From positions 242,326,110 through 242,390,109 of the forward strand of contig CAKMRJ010005523.1 of NCBI GenBank assembly GCA_928212115.1: a stretch of DNA of 64,000 nucleotides, written 5' to 3'. The DNA is from Lactuca virosa. Its lineage: Eukaryota > Streptophyta > Magnoliopsida > Asterales > Asteraceae. The notes below the pieces were generated by a model. It saw only the letters and a program-made list of their open reading frames with translations. It had not been told where the DNA came from and ran no database searches. Below are positions 11,201 through 22,132 of this stretch, one piece after another; within the stretch, counting starts at the first letter, position 1; each line of letters starts with the position of its first letter. The position numbers were made by a program, and so were the translations under genes.

Positions 11201-12825
11201 GTCAACTCTTTTGTGGCTACACTGGTGTCACTGTACTGAAGCTTATAAAATAAACTCTGTAAAGCCAGGGGTATGCTCCCTGATGGCATATCATTCTCAG
11301 TTGTTGGCATATGATACACAGCCTGTTTCAAAACATAAATATATATAAGTCCTTTCTTCAACATGTTATCAGTATTTACTATTTAGTAGCAGCTTATGAA
11401 TACTATCTTTGATAGAAAAGAGGTTAATGGGGTATAGTTGGTTACAAACCTTCCTGAAATAAGGGATATGGTACAATGTCTGGAGGAGAGAATTCATATA
11501 GCAAGTAGCACCTTGATTCTTAAGCCCAACATAACCAGTTTCCTTTTTTGAGTCATGTGACCAATAATCAACAACCCTTCGAACTGCCACATCAGCTTCA
11601 ACTATGCATGTGTCATTCAGAATATAGCCTCTACTGGGGTCATATAGGTCACTAAGTGGCATAAATGATGTGAAACCCCAATCACTTTCACGCCCATTAA
11701 ACTGATGTTGGGTATCTGCAAGGTCAAAAGAGTCATAACTCATAACTATCACCAATCCCAAAATCATTTTATAATCGAATCATTGGAGCTCGTATATTTC
11801 CATGAAAGGGTTACCTTTTCTCATGGTAAATTTGTTATGAATTTGATTAACCACAGCTAGGCTGAACTGAGCATATCTACTCCAACCATATGGCAATGAT
11901 GTGGAATCAGCAACATCAAGATACATTGACAAATGGTCCACGTTGTTTCCTTTTGGGAATATAAGCACTCGCCTGACAGGTGCACAGAATTTATTAAAAA
12001 CCAATTGCCACTTTCATGTATTGGTCTGAAATTACTGAAACTCTTAAGAGAATAAAGATATACCATTTATATCCTCCAACAAAGAAAACTTCAGAGTACA
12101 ACTTTTTGCCAGTCAATCTTGAGAAGTTCTCTATAGTCCATGTGAACCTTGCTGATGGTGGATCATCAACTGCTGGTGCATCAACTGTATTGGCAGCTTC
12201 TGCAGGTGCAACTGACAAAAAACGGATGCTACACAAGTTAATTTACTTAAAAAAGAGAGTACAAATGCAAACCATTGATGGAATAACATATATCTGCACA
12301 AGCATAAACAGGATATTCGCAAATTCAAAAAGAAAAGAAGGAATCCAATAAGACAGCCAGCAATACCTTCCATTGGTTGGGGTCCTTCGGTGGCAGCAAA
12401 TTCAGAATGCGGGACTAGCATCTCTTCCTCTTCCGGCTGCAAAATTGAACTCCGTAAATGAACAAATTGGATCTGATAATATTTAATTCCGAAGTTTCTG
12501 ATCCTCGGAATTCAAAACCCTAAAAATTGAGCATTTTCCACAAATAGTAAAAAGAAGGACACGAAACATGAGCACTTTTAGATCATATTTCACATTCAGA
12601 AACGATTATTTAAGAGATCGAAACTCGATAAACCGATCAAGAAAGTGCAATTAAGCAACTTAAAACAGCAAATAGAGATACAGGCATACGCCTATACAGT
12701 TATGTGTTGCGTGTGCATGTTCGTGAATGACTGTAAATCAGTGGGTATGTGTGTGTAGATATTTGCATAAGAAATATAAACATCGTTGTTGTTACATCAA
12801 TGGGAGGCGGAGTCATGAGAGTCAT
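5626..12825 (-). CDS. UBP12: UBP12/UBP13-type ubiquitin C-terminal hydrolase, complete, 29 coding exons
   Basis: Deubiquitinase of the plant UBP12/UBP13 pair (USP7 relatives), cysteine proteases that remove ubiquitin from regulators in nucleus and cytosol; in Arabidopsis these affect clock, flowering and jasmonate signalling. Exons from the start: 12825-12796, 12436-12367, 12211-12064, 11972-11815, 11715-11450, 11322-11104, 11025-10801, 10708-10610, 10417-10308, 10220-10146, 10059-9834, 9746-9546, 9320-9198, 9105-9028, 8912-8824, 8358-8250, 8143-8075, 7985-7878, 7786-7731, 7650-7473, 7406-7305, 7208-7137, 7046-6981, 6846-6781, 6458-6375, 6241-6125, 6066-5992, 5868-5782, 5667-5626. All introns are GT-AG, all phases fit, and the 3348 nt give 1115 residues, the usual family length. 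MATH domain about 55-180 (RFTWTIENFS, GGYKW). USP domain about 197-522 with catalytic Cys207 (GATCYMNSL), His454 (HGGHYY) and Asp471 (KFDDERV). The C-terminal ubiquitin-like/USP7 region runs to KPVRIYN. The start ATG (MTLMTPPPID) lies in a 30-nt first exon. Odd: Leu468 where relatives have Tyr. Confidence 0.95.
5942..5984. repeat. poly-T/poly-A snapback tract in the 27th-28th exon intron
   Basis: About 27 T residues are followed directly by about 15 A residues within a UBP12 intron. As RNA this would form an A/U hairpin, and homopolymer length is likely unreliable. A (TAAA)n microsatellite lies at about 6090-6122 in the adjoining intron. Confidence 0.6.
6503..6731. mobile_element. MITE-like inverted-repeat element in a UBP12 intron
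   Basis: The left end reads TAAATTACATTTTTCATCCC at about 6504. The right end, reverse-complemented, reads ATATTACATTTTTGGTCCC, giving imperfect terminal inverted repeats of roughly 20 bp around a short AT-rich interior. It lies wholly in the intron between the exons at 6781-6846 and 6375-6458. No target-site duplication is clear and there is no coding capacity. Confidence 0.5.
8174..8210. repeat. (TA)n microsatellite in a UBP12 intron
   Basis: About 18 TA dinucleotides between the exons at 8250-8358 and 8075-8143. Confidence 0.9.
8386..8757. mobile_element. Non-autonomous TIR element in UBP12 intron 15
   Basis: The left end GGGTTGTTTCTTTTTGACTT and the reverse complement of the right end GGCTGTTTCTCTTTTTCC form imperfect terminal inverted repeats. 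A second, inner pair starts at TGTCTGTTTCTTTTTTACTT (about 8419) and ends in the complementary AAAAGAAACAGACA (about 8665). The element lies in the intron between the exons at 8824-8912 and 8250-8358. No transposase is encoded and no duplication is clear. Its right part recurs in intron 12 (9322-9500). Confidence 0.5.
8791..8814. repeat. (AG)n microsatellite in a UBP12 intron
   Basis: Twelve AG repeats directly beside the donor end of the exon at 8824-8912. On the sense strand this is a CT-rich run just inside the intron. Confidence 0.85.
9322..9500. repeat. Truncated copy of the intron-15 element, abutting a splice acceptor
   Basis: From 9322 the sequence TGCAAGGGTAAAATGGTCAT and what follows match 8599 onward, including the TTATGTATAC, CACTTTATCCAGA and CAACCACTTTAC blocks, over about 150 bp with scattered changes. 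Homology begins at the AG acceptor of the exon at 9198-9320. The left half of the element is missing here. Confidence 0.6.
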
Positions 12826-13173
12826 CGACGTCGATTGGTGGCGGAATTCGATCGGCAAATCGGCGGAGAGACGTGGAGGGGGTCAGAAAACGTGAAGTTC
12901 GATCGAGAAAAGGGAAAAGGGGAGGCTGGTTTAGGTGGGGTTGAGGGTAGTTTGGGTATTTTGGGAGATGTAAAAGAGGGAGCAGCCGAGAAAGTTCAGA
13001 GAACGTTTGTTTGACGAAATAGTGGGGTGGCCATGTCTCGGTGGACGTATTTTGGCGAAATGGCAATATAGCCCTCGTTTAGTTGGTCCTTGTGGTAGTC
13101 AATTTCTCTCATCCAAAGGGTAAACTACACCTCTCTATGGTGTTCAAGGTTCGATCCGTTGGTTGGGTACTAA
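12826..13173 (-). promoter_or_regulatory. 5' leader and promoter region of the UBP12-type gene
   Basis: The region upstream of the start codon on the minus strand. The sense strand is pyrimidine-rich just upstream (CT-rich about 12900-12990), as is common in plant 5' UTRs. No clear TATA box was identified. A transposon (13174-14091) lies about 350 bp from the start codon and may limit the promoter. Confidence 0.4.
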
Positions 13174-14091
13174 GGTGTTGTTTGTTTTTTCTGAAGCAAA
13201 ATGTCTGCAGTCTGCGTACCACATCTGTAAACCTCTGCAGTAATAGAGGTGAACCAAACGTCTGCAGTCTGAAAAAAGAAGACTGTTTGTTTTTTTAACA
13301 TCTGCGAGCTACTAAAATAAACTGAAATCTAAATAAACTGGTTTTTTTAAACTTCAAAGTGATTTTTAAAATTTTTATGACTTTCTTATAAATAATTAAC
13401 GAATCTAGATCAACTTTTATGTATTATTGTATAAAAAATAAAAATAAAAGTTGTATGAATTAACGTATATATTTGATAAAAACCAACAACTTTGGTTGCA
13501 AAGTTATAACTAAACATTATAATTAGTGATAAAAGAATTTGATACATAAATGAATGGAAAAAAATTCGATTTTTTCAATTAAATCCATTAAAAACGTAGC
13601 ATAAATATTTTCTTGAGAAAATTGACGATACTGTATTAAATAATGTTTTACAAAATTTGGCAAAAAAATATAAGAATATATTATGATTTTTTTTTCATAT
13701 TTATATAAACAACTTCAACGACTATTATTGTAATAAATCTTTATTTAAAAATTTGTCAAAAATATCATGTTTGTATCATCGAACGTTTTTTTTTAAGTTT
13801 TGTAATTTTTTTTTCAAATTGTTTATCATTAATAAAGTTAGAAAAAATATAAATTTTAAAAAAAACTTAAAAAAAAATAAAGATATATATATGTTTTTTT
13901 ATGCTAGAAGATGTCTGAAGATGTTAGAAGACTCTGGTCCACATCTGCGCCAAGAAGAGGACGCGCAGACATTTTTAGGTCTGCAGTCTTCAAAAAAACA
14001 AACAGTCTGCGAAGGCTAATGTCTGCGCGTGGTCTGCACGGCGCAGACAGAAGAGGTCACGTAGATCTGCAGACAAAAAACAAACACTACC
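13174..14091. mobile_element. Tourist/PIF-Harbinger-like non-autonomous element
   Basis: Terminal inverted repeats GGTGTTGTTTGTTTTTT (left) and GGTAGTGTTTGTTTTTT (right, reverse-complemented) are flanked by the 3-bp duplication TAA (13171-13173, 14092-14094). A GG..GTTTG terminus and a TAA target fit PIF/Harbinger MITEs. Subterminal regions carry many TCTGCAG/TCTGCG motifs in both orientations. The interior is extremely AT-rich with no transposase, so it would depend on an enzyme supplied elsewhere. The flanking CTAAG also repeats, so a 5-bp duplication is an alternative reading. Confidence 0.65.
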
Positions 14092-14094
14092 TAA

Positions 14095-14222
14095 GTGTGG
14101 AGAGTGTCATACGAGAAGGGAATAAGGAGGGGCGGTATTGGAAGACCGCCCCGGCCTATGTGGTACTCGAAGAGAGAAATATCTTCGCCGTGTAATCAAT
14201 CATCCATTCGGTAAACAAGGAA
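14095..14222. other. Short spacer with a GC-rich hairpin
   Basis: GGGGCGGT and ACCGCCCC are separated by 8 nt near 14132-14155, a perfect 8-bp stem. Its origin is not recognised and no gene is seen. Confidence 0.4.
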
Positions 14223-14680
14223 TTGTAGGATGAAGAAACGCATCACAACCTTTATTCGGATCCTGTATACCATATTGCAAACACTTTTTTTAACAACAAG
14301 ATTTTTATTAGAAAGGTTAGCGCAAAACTAACAAAAATTTACAAAATAATAGCCAATATAGGGTTTAAACGCCAAGATACCGCAGTAACACCGAATATCT
14401 TATTCCTATGCACAATTCAGTTATAGGAATAGTCGATTGATCTATCGATCAACAAATTCCTTCTGAAATTATGGCCACCAAAAGGAACGTCATTACGGTA
14501 TCTCCAAAGCAGCCACCACATGGTCACAATAATAGACTCCATAACCACATGTTTAACTAGCAAGAGATGAGTCGAATCAACCCATTGCACTACATCCTCC
14601 ACCATTCTAAAATAAGGAAAGCGCAAATCGCACCATCTACCAAGAAAGCCCCTTGTTGTGATATGTCTGTAGGACTTAAC
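14223..14680 (-). pseudogene. LINE (non-LTR retrotransposon) C-terminal remnant, part 1
   Basis: Minus-strand translation about 14640-14417 contains FRMVEDVVQWVD and MWWLLWRYRND, the W..W..RN motif at the C-terminal end of plant L1-type ORF2 proteins, after the zf-RVT domain. The frame ends soon after, toward 14417. The upstream half continues at 17639-18521, because a solo LTR inserted at 14686 with a 5-bp duplication. It is decayed and non-functional. Confidence 0.65.
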
Positions 14681-14685
14681 ACCGT
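14681..14685. repeat. Target-site duplication ACCGT of the solo LTR (left copy)
   Basis: ACCGT directly precedes TGTAACATCCCG. The matching copy is 17634-17638, directly after GGTGTTACA. Confidence 0.85.
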
Positions 14686-17633
14686 TGTAACATCCCGTTT
14701 TAAATAATAATTAAAATAATAAACCCGGGACCCCAAGAAGTAATTTTATTATTATTTTATATTATTATAGCCCAAAATCGAGTAATAATTAGTGGGGTGT
14801 TGGTTTCGGGAAGCCAAATGACAAGATTTAAATCCCCAGGGGTTAAAGTGTAATTTCGAGATTTATTTTGAAAAGAATTTCAGAAGTCAAGGGGTGTTTG
14901 GTATTATTTGGACTAGTCATGTAAGGATTTATGGAAGCAGGGGCTAAAGAGTAAATTTTGGACCTAAGATGAGAAGATTTTGTAGAGGAGGGGCTGATTG
15001 GTAACATTTTGCACTTAAATTGTAAAGGATTTTCGGAGGAAGGGTGTAAATGGTAAAATATGGATCTACTTTGAAAGAAAAGGGAAGGGGAGGGGCTAAT
15101 GTTGTCATTATGGGGTGCAGTTTAGGAGAACCGGGAATATAACCCTCAGCCTTCCGTAACCCTAACCCTAACACCATATTCGGCCGCCACCCTTATACCA
15201 CCCTCTCACCTTCAACCGCCGCCACTTCCTTTCTCATCTTTCCGATCAGCTAAGGCCACCAGGGGAAAACCGTCGTCGACCTCCATTCACATTGGGATTG
15301 CAAGATCGTCAGGATGGGATGGGCTACCGGTTTCACTGTTCCATTGACCGTCGGTGGCAGTCGACACCTCGCCGCCTTGTCAAAGATCGGACGCCACCAT
15401 TTAGCGCCGCTGCTGTCGAGTTGTACTCTAATGGAGGCTCAGCCTCCCTTCCCCGCTGTAGCGACCTTCTTCTACGATTTCTGTCGCCGCTGTTGACGCC
15501 ATTAGATCACCGAGGAGCCGTTGTGTAGTCTCACCGTCGATGAAGACGGAGATACCGCCACCTGTCGGGTTTAGTTGAAGGGATTAAAAGCCGACCACCG
15601 TGGAGATCATGGTGGTTCGTGGTTGTGATGAGGTCGCGAGGGCGTTACTGCTGTGAAATGTCGCCAGCCGCCGCTTGCTGCCATGTAACCATCGCCACCA
15701 TCCACCATGGAAGGTGGTTGTAAGTGTGTGTGATTTCTTTATACTTTAGGTGGGTGTAATGTAGTGTGTGGGTGTGAAACCCTTGGCCGGAATCTGAAAA
15801 GAAGTCACCACCACCAACGTGAGGTGGTGGCTGCCGCCATCTACCACCGCCGGCCACCACGAGGTGGTTGTATGTGTGTGGGGGGTGTGTTAGCTTAGTG
15901 TGTGTGTTAATTGGGTTTTGTGTTGTATGATGTAATCGATAAAGGATAATGGAAAAGAAAACCCTAACCACCACCGTAGGGTGGTGGCTGGCCGCCACCG
16001 GCCGCCGTGTCGGGTGGCGGTGTGCTTTGCCTTGTTGTGTTTGATTCGTTTGGGATGCATGAAACCCTAATGGACCCAATGAGGCCCTGATGGGCCCAAG
16101 GAAACCCTAATTGACCTAATAAAACCCTAATGGGCCCAATGAGGCCCAAAGTGACCTAAAAGTCCAACCAATTGACTAATGGGCTAGTATTGGGTAGGAA
16201 ACCCTAATTAGGGTTTGGAAAACCCTAATGGCTTAAAACCCTAATTTTGGGGATTGATCGGGACACGCACAAGAATTATTTAGTAGAGTTAAAATATTAA
16301 TTAATAATCATTGGAAAATTAACCTAAGGCAATATTGGACTTAATGGATTAAGTCCCTAATGGGTTAAGTAAGAAACACTTAACCCTAATCATCATTTCA
16401 TGTGAAAACCCTAATCTCACTTGGGCTTTGTGTTGGGCCTTTCCATTGGGCTTTGGTAATTGGATTATTAATGGGCCATCCAAGAATTATCATATGGACT
16501 AGAATATGTTGATGGTTTTAGGACAAGGCCCATGTGAGAGTCTTGGGCCCAAATTGGAAAATTAGGCCAGTGATGGGCCCTGTTTGGGCCTTTATGATTA
16601 TGTGATATCGGGCCATGGGAATACCAAAAGTTTGGGCTAGAATAATTGGATGGGCCTTAAGGCAAGACCATGTAGAGGTATGGGTCCAATTTGGAAAATT
16701 AGGCCATGTGTTGGGCTTTGGCCCATTATTTAATTTTGAGCTTTTGTAGTGTGAGTTGGACCTTGGGCTTGGAACCTAATTATTAATTGGGTATTGTTTG
16801 ATGTTGACAGTTCGGGGATCTGTCAACCAGCAGCTGGAGTTTTATCTGCGGGACTTCAGCGGTGCCAGGTGAGTTATCCTTACTATACTAAGGGGTCTAA
16901 GGCACCAAGGCCGGCCCATTGGATTTGATATCCTAGTAGTCATTGATATGTTTGAGTTTCAGTTAGTGATGTATGCCAGTTGATATGCTAGTCTGGTAGA
17001 TCTGTAGGACTACCTGTGAAACTGATTGGTTATCTGTATGTGCATTTATCTGTTACATGTCGACATGTTATGTGAGATGGGTTGAGCTTGTACTGCTCCG
17101 TGCGGTGGCCAACAAACCCTAGAGTATTCCAGATATGAGCTGAGGGTCGGGCAAGGCATGCCAGACTCATACTGAGGACTCAGGAGCATTCCAGATACGA
17201 GCTGAGGGCCGAGTAGGGTATGCCAGACTCGTACTGTGGGCTCAGAGGCAATACAGATGTGAGTTGTGGGCCTGGAAGGCAATCCAGGCTCACACTGTGG
17301 GCCAGGGGTAATTCAGTCTGTAAAGTTGTGGACCGTTGCATGTTGTATTGTTTCATTATGCTATGTATTGTTGTTATTGTTATGTGGACTATATGTGTAT
17401 TAGTATTTTGGGGGTAACTCACTAAGCTTTGTGCTTACGGTTTCAGTTTATTGTTTCAGGTGCTTTAGATGACTTGGCAAGGCGAAGGCGTGACCGTACA
17501 CATCCTCGTGTTTTGGACTTATGGTTTCTGGGATACTTTGATATTAAACTATTTTGAAAACACTTTGTAATAACTAATGGCTTTTGGATGTTTGAAAAAG
17601 TTTAAAATTGGCTTGATTTTTATGGGTGTTACA
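14686..17633 (+). mobile_element. Solo LTR (Gypsy type, about 2.95 kb) inserted in the LINE
   Basis: Starts TGTAACATCCCG, ends GGGTGTTACA, and is flanked by ACCGT on both sides, so the ends are certain. It contains GC-rich stretches with CCACC..GGTGG palindromes (15690-16010), the donor-like AGGTGAGTTATCC (16867), a TCTAAGGCACCAAGGCCGG box, TACATGTCGACATG (17055), a tandem repeat (17120-17320) and ACTCACTAAGCTTTGTGCTT (17418). No internal region or second LTR is present, so it is the product of LTR-LTR recombination. Confidence 0.85.
17120..17320. repeat. LTR tandem repeat, about 60-bp units
   Basis: About three units, each with TTCCAGATAYGAGCTGAGGG and GGCATGCCAGACTC, upstream of the ACTCACTAAGCTT box. 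Copied at about 20732-20932 by the tandem duplication. Related arrays lie at 27720-27950 and 45196-45420 in Gypsy A. Confidence 0.75.
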
Positions 17634-17638
17634 ACCGT

Positions 17639-18521
17639 CAATTGGATATTCGGACGGGATTGAGTCCTGTAATCACAACAATAAAGAAGTAACATCAGTC
17701 AACGTCTAGGAGGTGGTCCCGAGACGAAGCTTTGACAGTTTAATTAGAATGTGTATGAGAGTATGATGATTAGGGTTTTAGAGAATTATGAGGTGATCCA
17801 TTCTTCTGGAGAATAAGGGTTCCTTTTATACATGTTGCTCTATGTACATGATCCCAATAGTATCATTTGTCCCATATGGGCCGACAAGACGTGGAGGGGT
17901 CCCATTGGTGGATCGTGCACCACTAGTGGTTATCTTTATTGGTATAGGAGAAACAGAAGACAACGTCATGAGCATTTTGGCTTATTATAGACCGGAGATT
18001 GTTGTTAGGAATAGGACCTGGGCCCAAGAGCGCCAAACATCAAGGTCCTAGTGCGAGAATTTCATAAATCGGCAACCATCTGAATATAAAAGAAGATATG
18101 TGACAAGTCCTCCAAGAATCACATATTCCCCAAACAATGGAAGGAATATCAAGACCTTTATCAACTAAACAAATCCGAGTTGAAATTGAGTAATATCGAG
18201 CATGCCAAAAGAAAACATTCACCTTACGAAAAAAAAGTATTTAATCCACCTGGTGGAAAAAATACCATCTAGTAAAGTGAGATCATCAATACAACTTCTA
18301 ACTTCAGCCACCTTGAAACAGTTTGAGCCACCTAGAGATTCTAGGACCATGTATCCATAGAAGTCGAGAAATTAACGTCATAAATCAAATCAAGTAATTG
18401 TTGCAAATGAACAAACACAATACCTCCATTAAATGGACAATTATAATCTCAAACCCAGTAAACACCATTTCTTTGATGGTTAATACAACAATCTTTATCT
18501 TTATCTTTTACAGAGTAGCGG
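17639..18521 (-). pseudogene. LINE ORF2 remnant with zf-RVT domain, part 2
   Basis: Minus-strand frames over about 18400-18040 show a W-S.ESLGGSNCFKVAEVR block and then VNVFFWHARYYSISTR with LVDKGLDIPSI, the conserved zf-RVT region of plant LINE ORF2 (F.W......PTR..L...G.D...C..C). The cysteines are partly lost and stops are frequent. 17639-18045 is not recognised: it includes TATA-like CCTTTTATAC (17822) and a plus-strand frame without similarity, possibly another inserted LTR piece. Duplicated at 21246-22132. Confidence 0.6.
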
Positions 18522-19208
18522 TGTAATGTCCCAAATCTCAAAGCATTTTTTTTCATTTTAAAACAGATGAAATTGTACCATTAAATCATAAAATATTAAC
18601 ATTCACTATTTGTTAACATAAATCAGAGAAATCAATTCATAAGTACGGAACATCTCAAAAACCATATTAGCAGATGTGATGCAATCACACCATACTCTTC
18701 CATGTACTGCCAAAAAGACCTGCAACATTTATGGAACGCCTGGTTTTTGTAACATGTATTATTTCACAAGATGTAAATTATATAAAGTGAGTAGGTGAAA
18801 TAAAGCTTGAGTTGTTTTAAATTGAGTATTTAGCACAATATACGTTATGAGAGTTGTATATATTGTTGAGACGATTTTGTAGATACAAAGAACGTCAAAA
18901 ACGGAGTTCCTATGAGAAAGTTATGATCATTTGAATATTTAGATGAAAGTACGTTGCTATTTTGAGAAATTCAACAAAAGTCGAGTCAACCGTCAACTTT
19001 TGACTACCACGACGTGGTGGTATACTAGTCACGACGTGGCAATGAATTACTCATCGAGACACGTGTCAACCAAAGAGCGACACGTGGCAATATGATCACC
19101 ACAACATGGTATGAGGCAAGTCACTGGGACACTTGGCGGGAGAGTGTGACATGTGGTGAAACGGGAGTTCACTTGATCTCCACGGCGTGGCACATAGATG
19201 ACCACGAC
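18522..19208 (+). mobile_element. LTR fragment (5' part) with CCACGACGTGG palindromes
   Basis: Starts TGTAATGTCCC and includes the box GAACGTCAAAAACGGAGTT (about 18891) and several CACGACGTGG-type palindromes (19008-19030, 19180-19208). It is cut at 19209 by another LTR. Its likely continuation after that LTR is 24562-24664 (GTGTGGCAAC, then a TATA-like GAGTATAAATATAC). Confidence 0.6.
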
Positions 19209-21245
19209 TGTAACATCTCGATTTTCAAGTATTTACCTTTTAACCCCTTTGATGAGAGTTAATTGCAAAATTGGTCCATAATGGCATTTTCGTAATTTTT
19301 GGGCTAAGCACGCGGACGCTTGGCGTTCTACTAGGAACGTTGGGCGTAAGTGGTCATGGTGAAAACCCTAATTTTTAGGGTTTGGAACCTATTTAAACAT
19401 CCTTAACTCCCATATATTCTTCCTTTCATCAGCCTCCAACTCCATTTCGACCACTTTGCAAACCCTAATCCATCTGAGAGCATTTTTGAGCCTTTAAGTG
19501 TGTTTTGGTCATCTTGAAGGATGGAGAAATAAGAGAAGATAATCTTGGAGAAATGGAACACTTTTGATCCATAATAACAACAACATTTGAAGGTAAAAAA
19601 CTCTGAACTTGATGAAGCATTGCTTAGATCTTGTTTAACCATGAAATTGTGTTCTTTTGGTCCCATAAGCATGGTATTATGAGTATGGGTTACTCTAATC
19701 CATATAAGTTGTCCTTTCAGATGTTTTGGAGTATTTAGAAGCATAAAAATGAAATCTTGATTGTTAGTTTCATCTCATGCATAAGTTATAAGGTCTTAAT
19801 GGGTTAAGTAGTTAAGGTTCTTGTGTTTGGGCATTTAATAGCCATGCAAGACAATAAAGTTGGAAACTTGATGGTTAAAGACATTATCTGGGGACTAGAT
19901 CTGGAAGTTGGACAAAAGAGCTTAATGATTAAGCTCTTAACAAGAAGGAAAAGGACCTAGTCGTGGATGTTGGGCGTAACCTAGGAACGTTGGGTGTTCG
20001 AGGCCAAACCTCATGTGAAAACCCTAATCTCACTTGGGCTTTGTGTTGGGCCTTTCCATTGGGCTTTGGTAATTGGATTATTAATGGGCCATCCAAGAAT
20101 TATCATATGGACTAGAATATGTTGATGGTTTTAGGACAAGGCCCATGTGAGAGTCTTGGGCCCAAATTGGAAAATTAGGCCAGTGATGGGCCCTGTTTGG
20201 GCCTTTATGATTATGTGATATCGGGCCATGGGAATACCAAAAGTTTGGGCTAGAATAATTGGATGGGCCTTAAGGCAAGACCATGTAGAGGTATGGGTCC
20301 AATTTGGAAAATTAGGCCATGTGTTGGGCTTTGGCCCATTATTTAATTTTGAGCTTTTGTAGTGTGAGTTGGACCTTGGGCTTGGAACCTAATTATTAAT
20401 TGGGTATTGTTTGATGTTGACAGTTCGGGGATCTGTCAACCAGCAGCTGGAGTTTTATCTGCGGGACTTCAGCGGTGCCAGGTGAGTTATCCTTACTATA
20501 CTAAGGGGTCTAAGGCACCAAGGCCGGCCCATTGGATTTGATATCCTAGTAGTCATTGATATGTTGAGTTTCAGTTAGTGATGTATGCCAGTTGATATGC
20601 TAGTCTGGTAGATCTGTAGGACTACCTGTGAAACTGATTGGTTATCTGTATGTGCATTTATCTGTTACATGTCGACATGTTATGTGAGATGGGTTGAGCT
20701 TGTACTGCTCCGTGCGGTGGCCAACAAACCCTAGAGTATTCCAGATATGAGCTGAGGGTCGGGCAAGGCATGCCAGACTCATACTGAGGACTCAGGAGCA
20801 TTCCAGATACGAGCTGAGGGCCGAGTAGGGTATGCCAGACTCGTACTGTGGGCTCAGAGGCAATACAGATGTGAGTTGTGGGCCTGGAAGGCAATCCAGG
20901 CTCACACTGTGGGCCAGGGGTAATTCAGTCTGTAAAGTTGTGGACCGTTGCATGTTGTATTGTTTCATTATGCTATGTATTGTTGTTATTGTTATGTGGA
21001 CTATATGTGTATTAGTATTTTGGGGGTAACTCACTAAGCTTTGTGCTTACGGTTTCAGTTTATTGTTTCAGGTGCTTTAGATGACTTGGCAAGGCGAAGG
21101 CGTGACCGTACACATCCTCGTGTTTTGGACTTATGGTTTCTGGGATACTTTGATATTAAACTATTTTGAAAACACTTTGTAATAACTAATGGCTTTTGGA
21201 TGTTTGAAAAAGTTTAAAATTGGCTTGATTTTTATGGGTGTTACA
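19209..21245 (+). mobile_element. Chimeric LTR created by the tandem duplication
   Basis: Positions 19209-20010 are the first part of one LTR (TGTAACATCTCG..., the same as 22821 onward). From 20011 they continue as the last part of the solo LTR (same as 16398-17633), ending GGGTGTTACA at 21245. The result keeps an LTR-like order: termini, TATA-like CCTATTTAAAC (19387), donor, repeat, ACTCACTAAGCTT box. Confidence 0.8.
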
Positions 21246-22132
21246 ACCGTCAATTGGATATTCGGACGGGATTGAGTCCTGTAATCACAACAATAAAGAA
21301 GTAACATCAGTCAACGTCTAGGAGGTGGTCCCGAGACGAAGCTTTGACAGTTTAATTAGAATGTGTATGAGAGTATGATGATTAGGGTTTTAGAGAATTA
21401 TGAGGTGATCCATTCTTCTGGAGAATAAGGGTTCCTTTTATACATGTTGCTCTATGTACATGATCCCAATAGTATCATTTGTCCCATATGGGCCGACAAG
21501 ACGTGGAGGGGTCCCATTGGTGGATCGTGCACCACTAGTGGTTATCTTTATTGGTATAGGAGAAACAGAAGACAACGTCATGAGCATTTTGGCTTATTAT
21601 AGACCGGAGATTGTTGTTAGGAATAGGACCTGGGCCCAAGAGCGCCAAACATCAAGGTCCTAGTGCGAGAATTTCATAAATCGGCAACCATCTGAATATA
21701 AAAGAAGATATGTGACAAGTCCTCCAAGAATCACATATTCCCCAAACAATGGAAGGAATATCAAGACCTTATCAACTAAACAAATCCGAGTTGAAATTGA
21801 GTAATATCGAGCATGCCAAAAGAAAACATTCACCTTACGAAAAAAAAGTATTTAATCCACCTGGTGGAAAAAATACCATCTAGTAAAGTGAGATCATCAA
21901 TACAACTTCTAACTTCAGCCACCTTGAAACAGTTTGAGCCACCTAGAGATTCTAGGACCATGTATCCATAGAAGTCGAGAAATTAACGTCATAAATCAAA
22001 TCAAGTAATTGTTGCAAATGAACAAACACAATACCTCCATTAAATGGACAATTATAATCTCAAACCCAGTAAACACCATTTCTTTGATGGTTAATACAAC
22101 AATCTTTATCTTTATCTTTTACAGAGTAGCGG
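21246..22132 (-). pseudogene. LINE ORF2 remnant, duplicated copy
   Basis: Second copy of 17634-18521 carried by the tandem duplication, with the same zf-RVT remnant on the minus strand. A one-base deletion at 21769 shifts the frame relative to copy 1. Confidence 0.6.

Larger units (their letters stand above)
16398..20010. repeat. Tandem segmental duplication, unit 1 (3613 bp)
   Basis: Runs from inside the solo LTR through the LINE remnant and LTR fragment into the next LTR. It is repeated head-to-tail at 20011-23622. TCATGT occurs at the start of unit 1, at the junction and after unit 2 (16398, 20011, 23623), which is 6 bp of microhomology. I saw only three one-base differences, all in T runs. 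Confidence 0.9.

Noticed and set aside
12440..12442. UBP12 start at TTG (12442) in the second exon
   Set aside because: The codon is TTG and its last G is part of an intron acceptor (TTTTGCAG). An ATG-containing first exon (12825-12796) joins exactly in frame and gives the expected N-terminus.
17046..17422. Minus-strand frames over the repeat block (also at 20658-21034)
   Set aside because: They translate a tandem repeat in an LTR. Conservation in the second copy is due to the recent duplication, not to selection.
19403..19744. 113-residue minus-strand frame, duplicated at 23015-23356
   Set aside because: Lies antisense within an LTR just after its TATA box. Duplicated only because of the segmental duplication.
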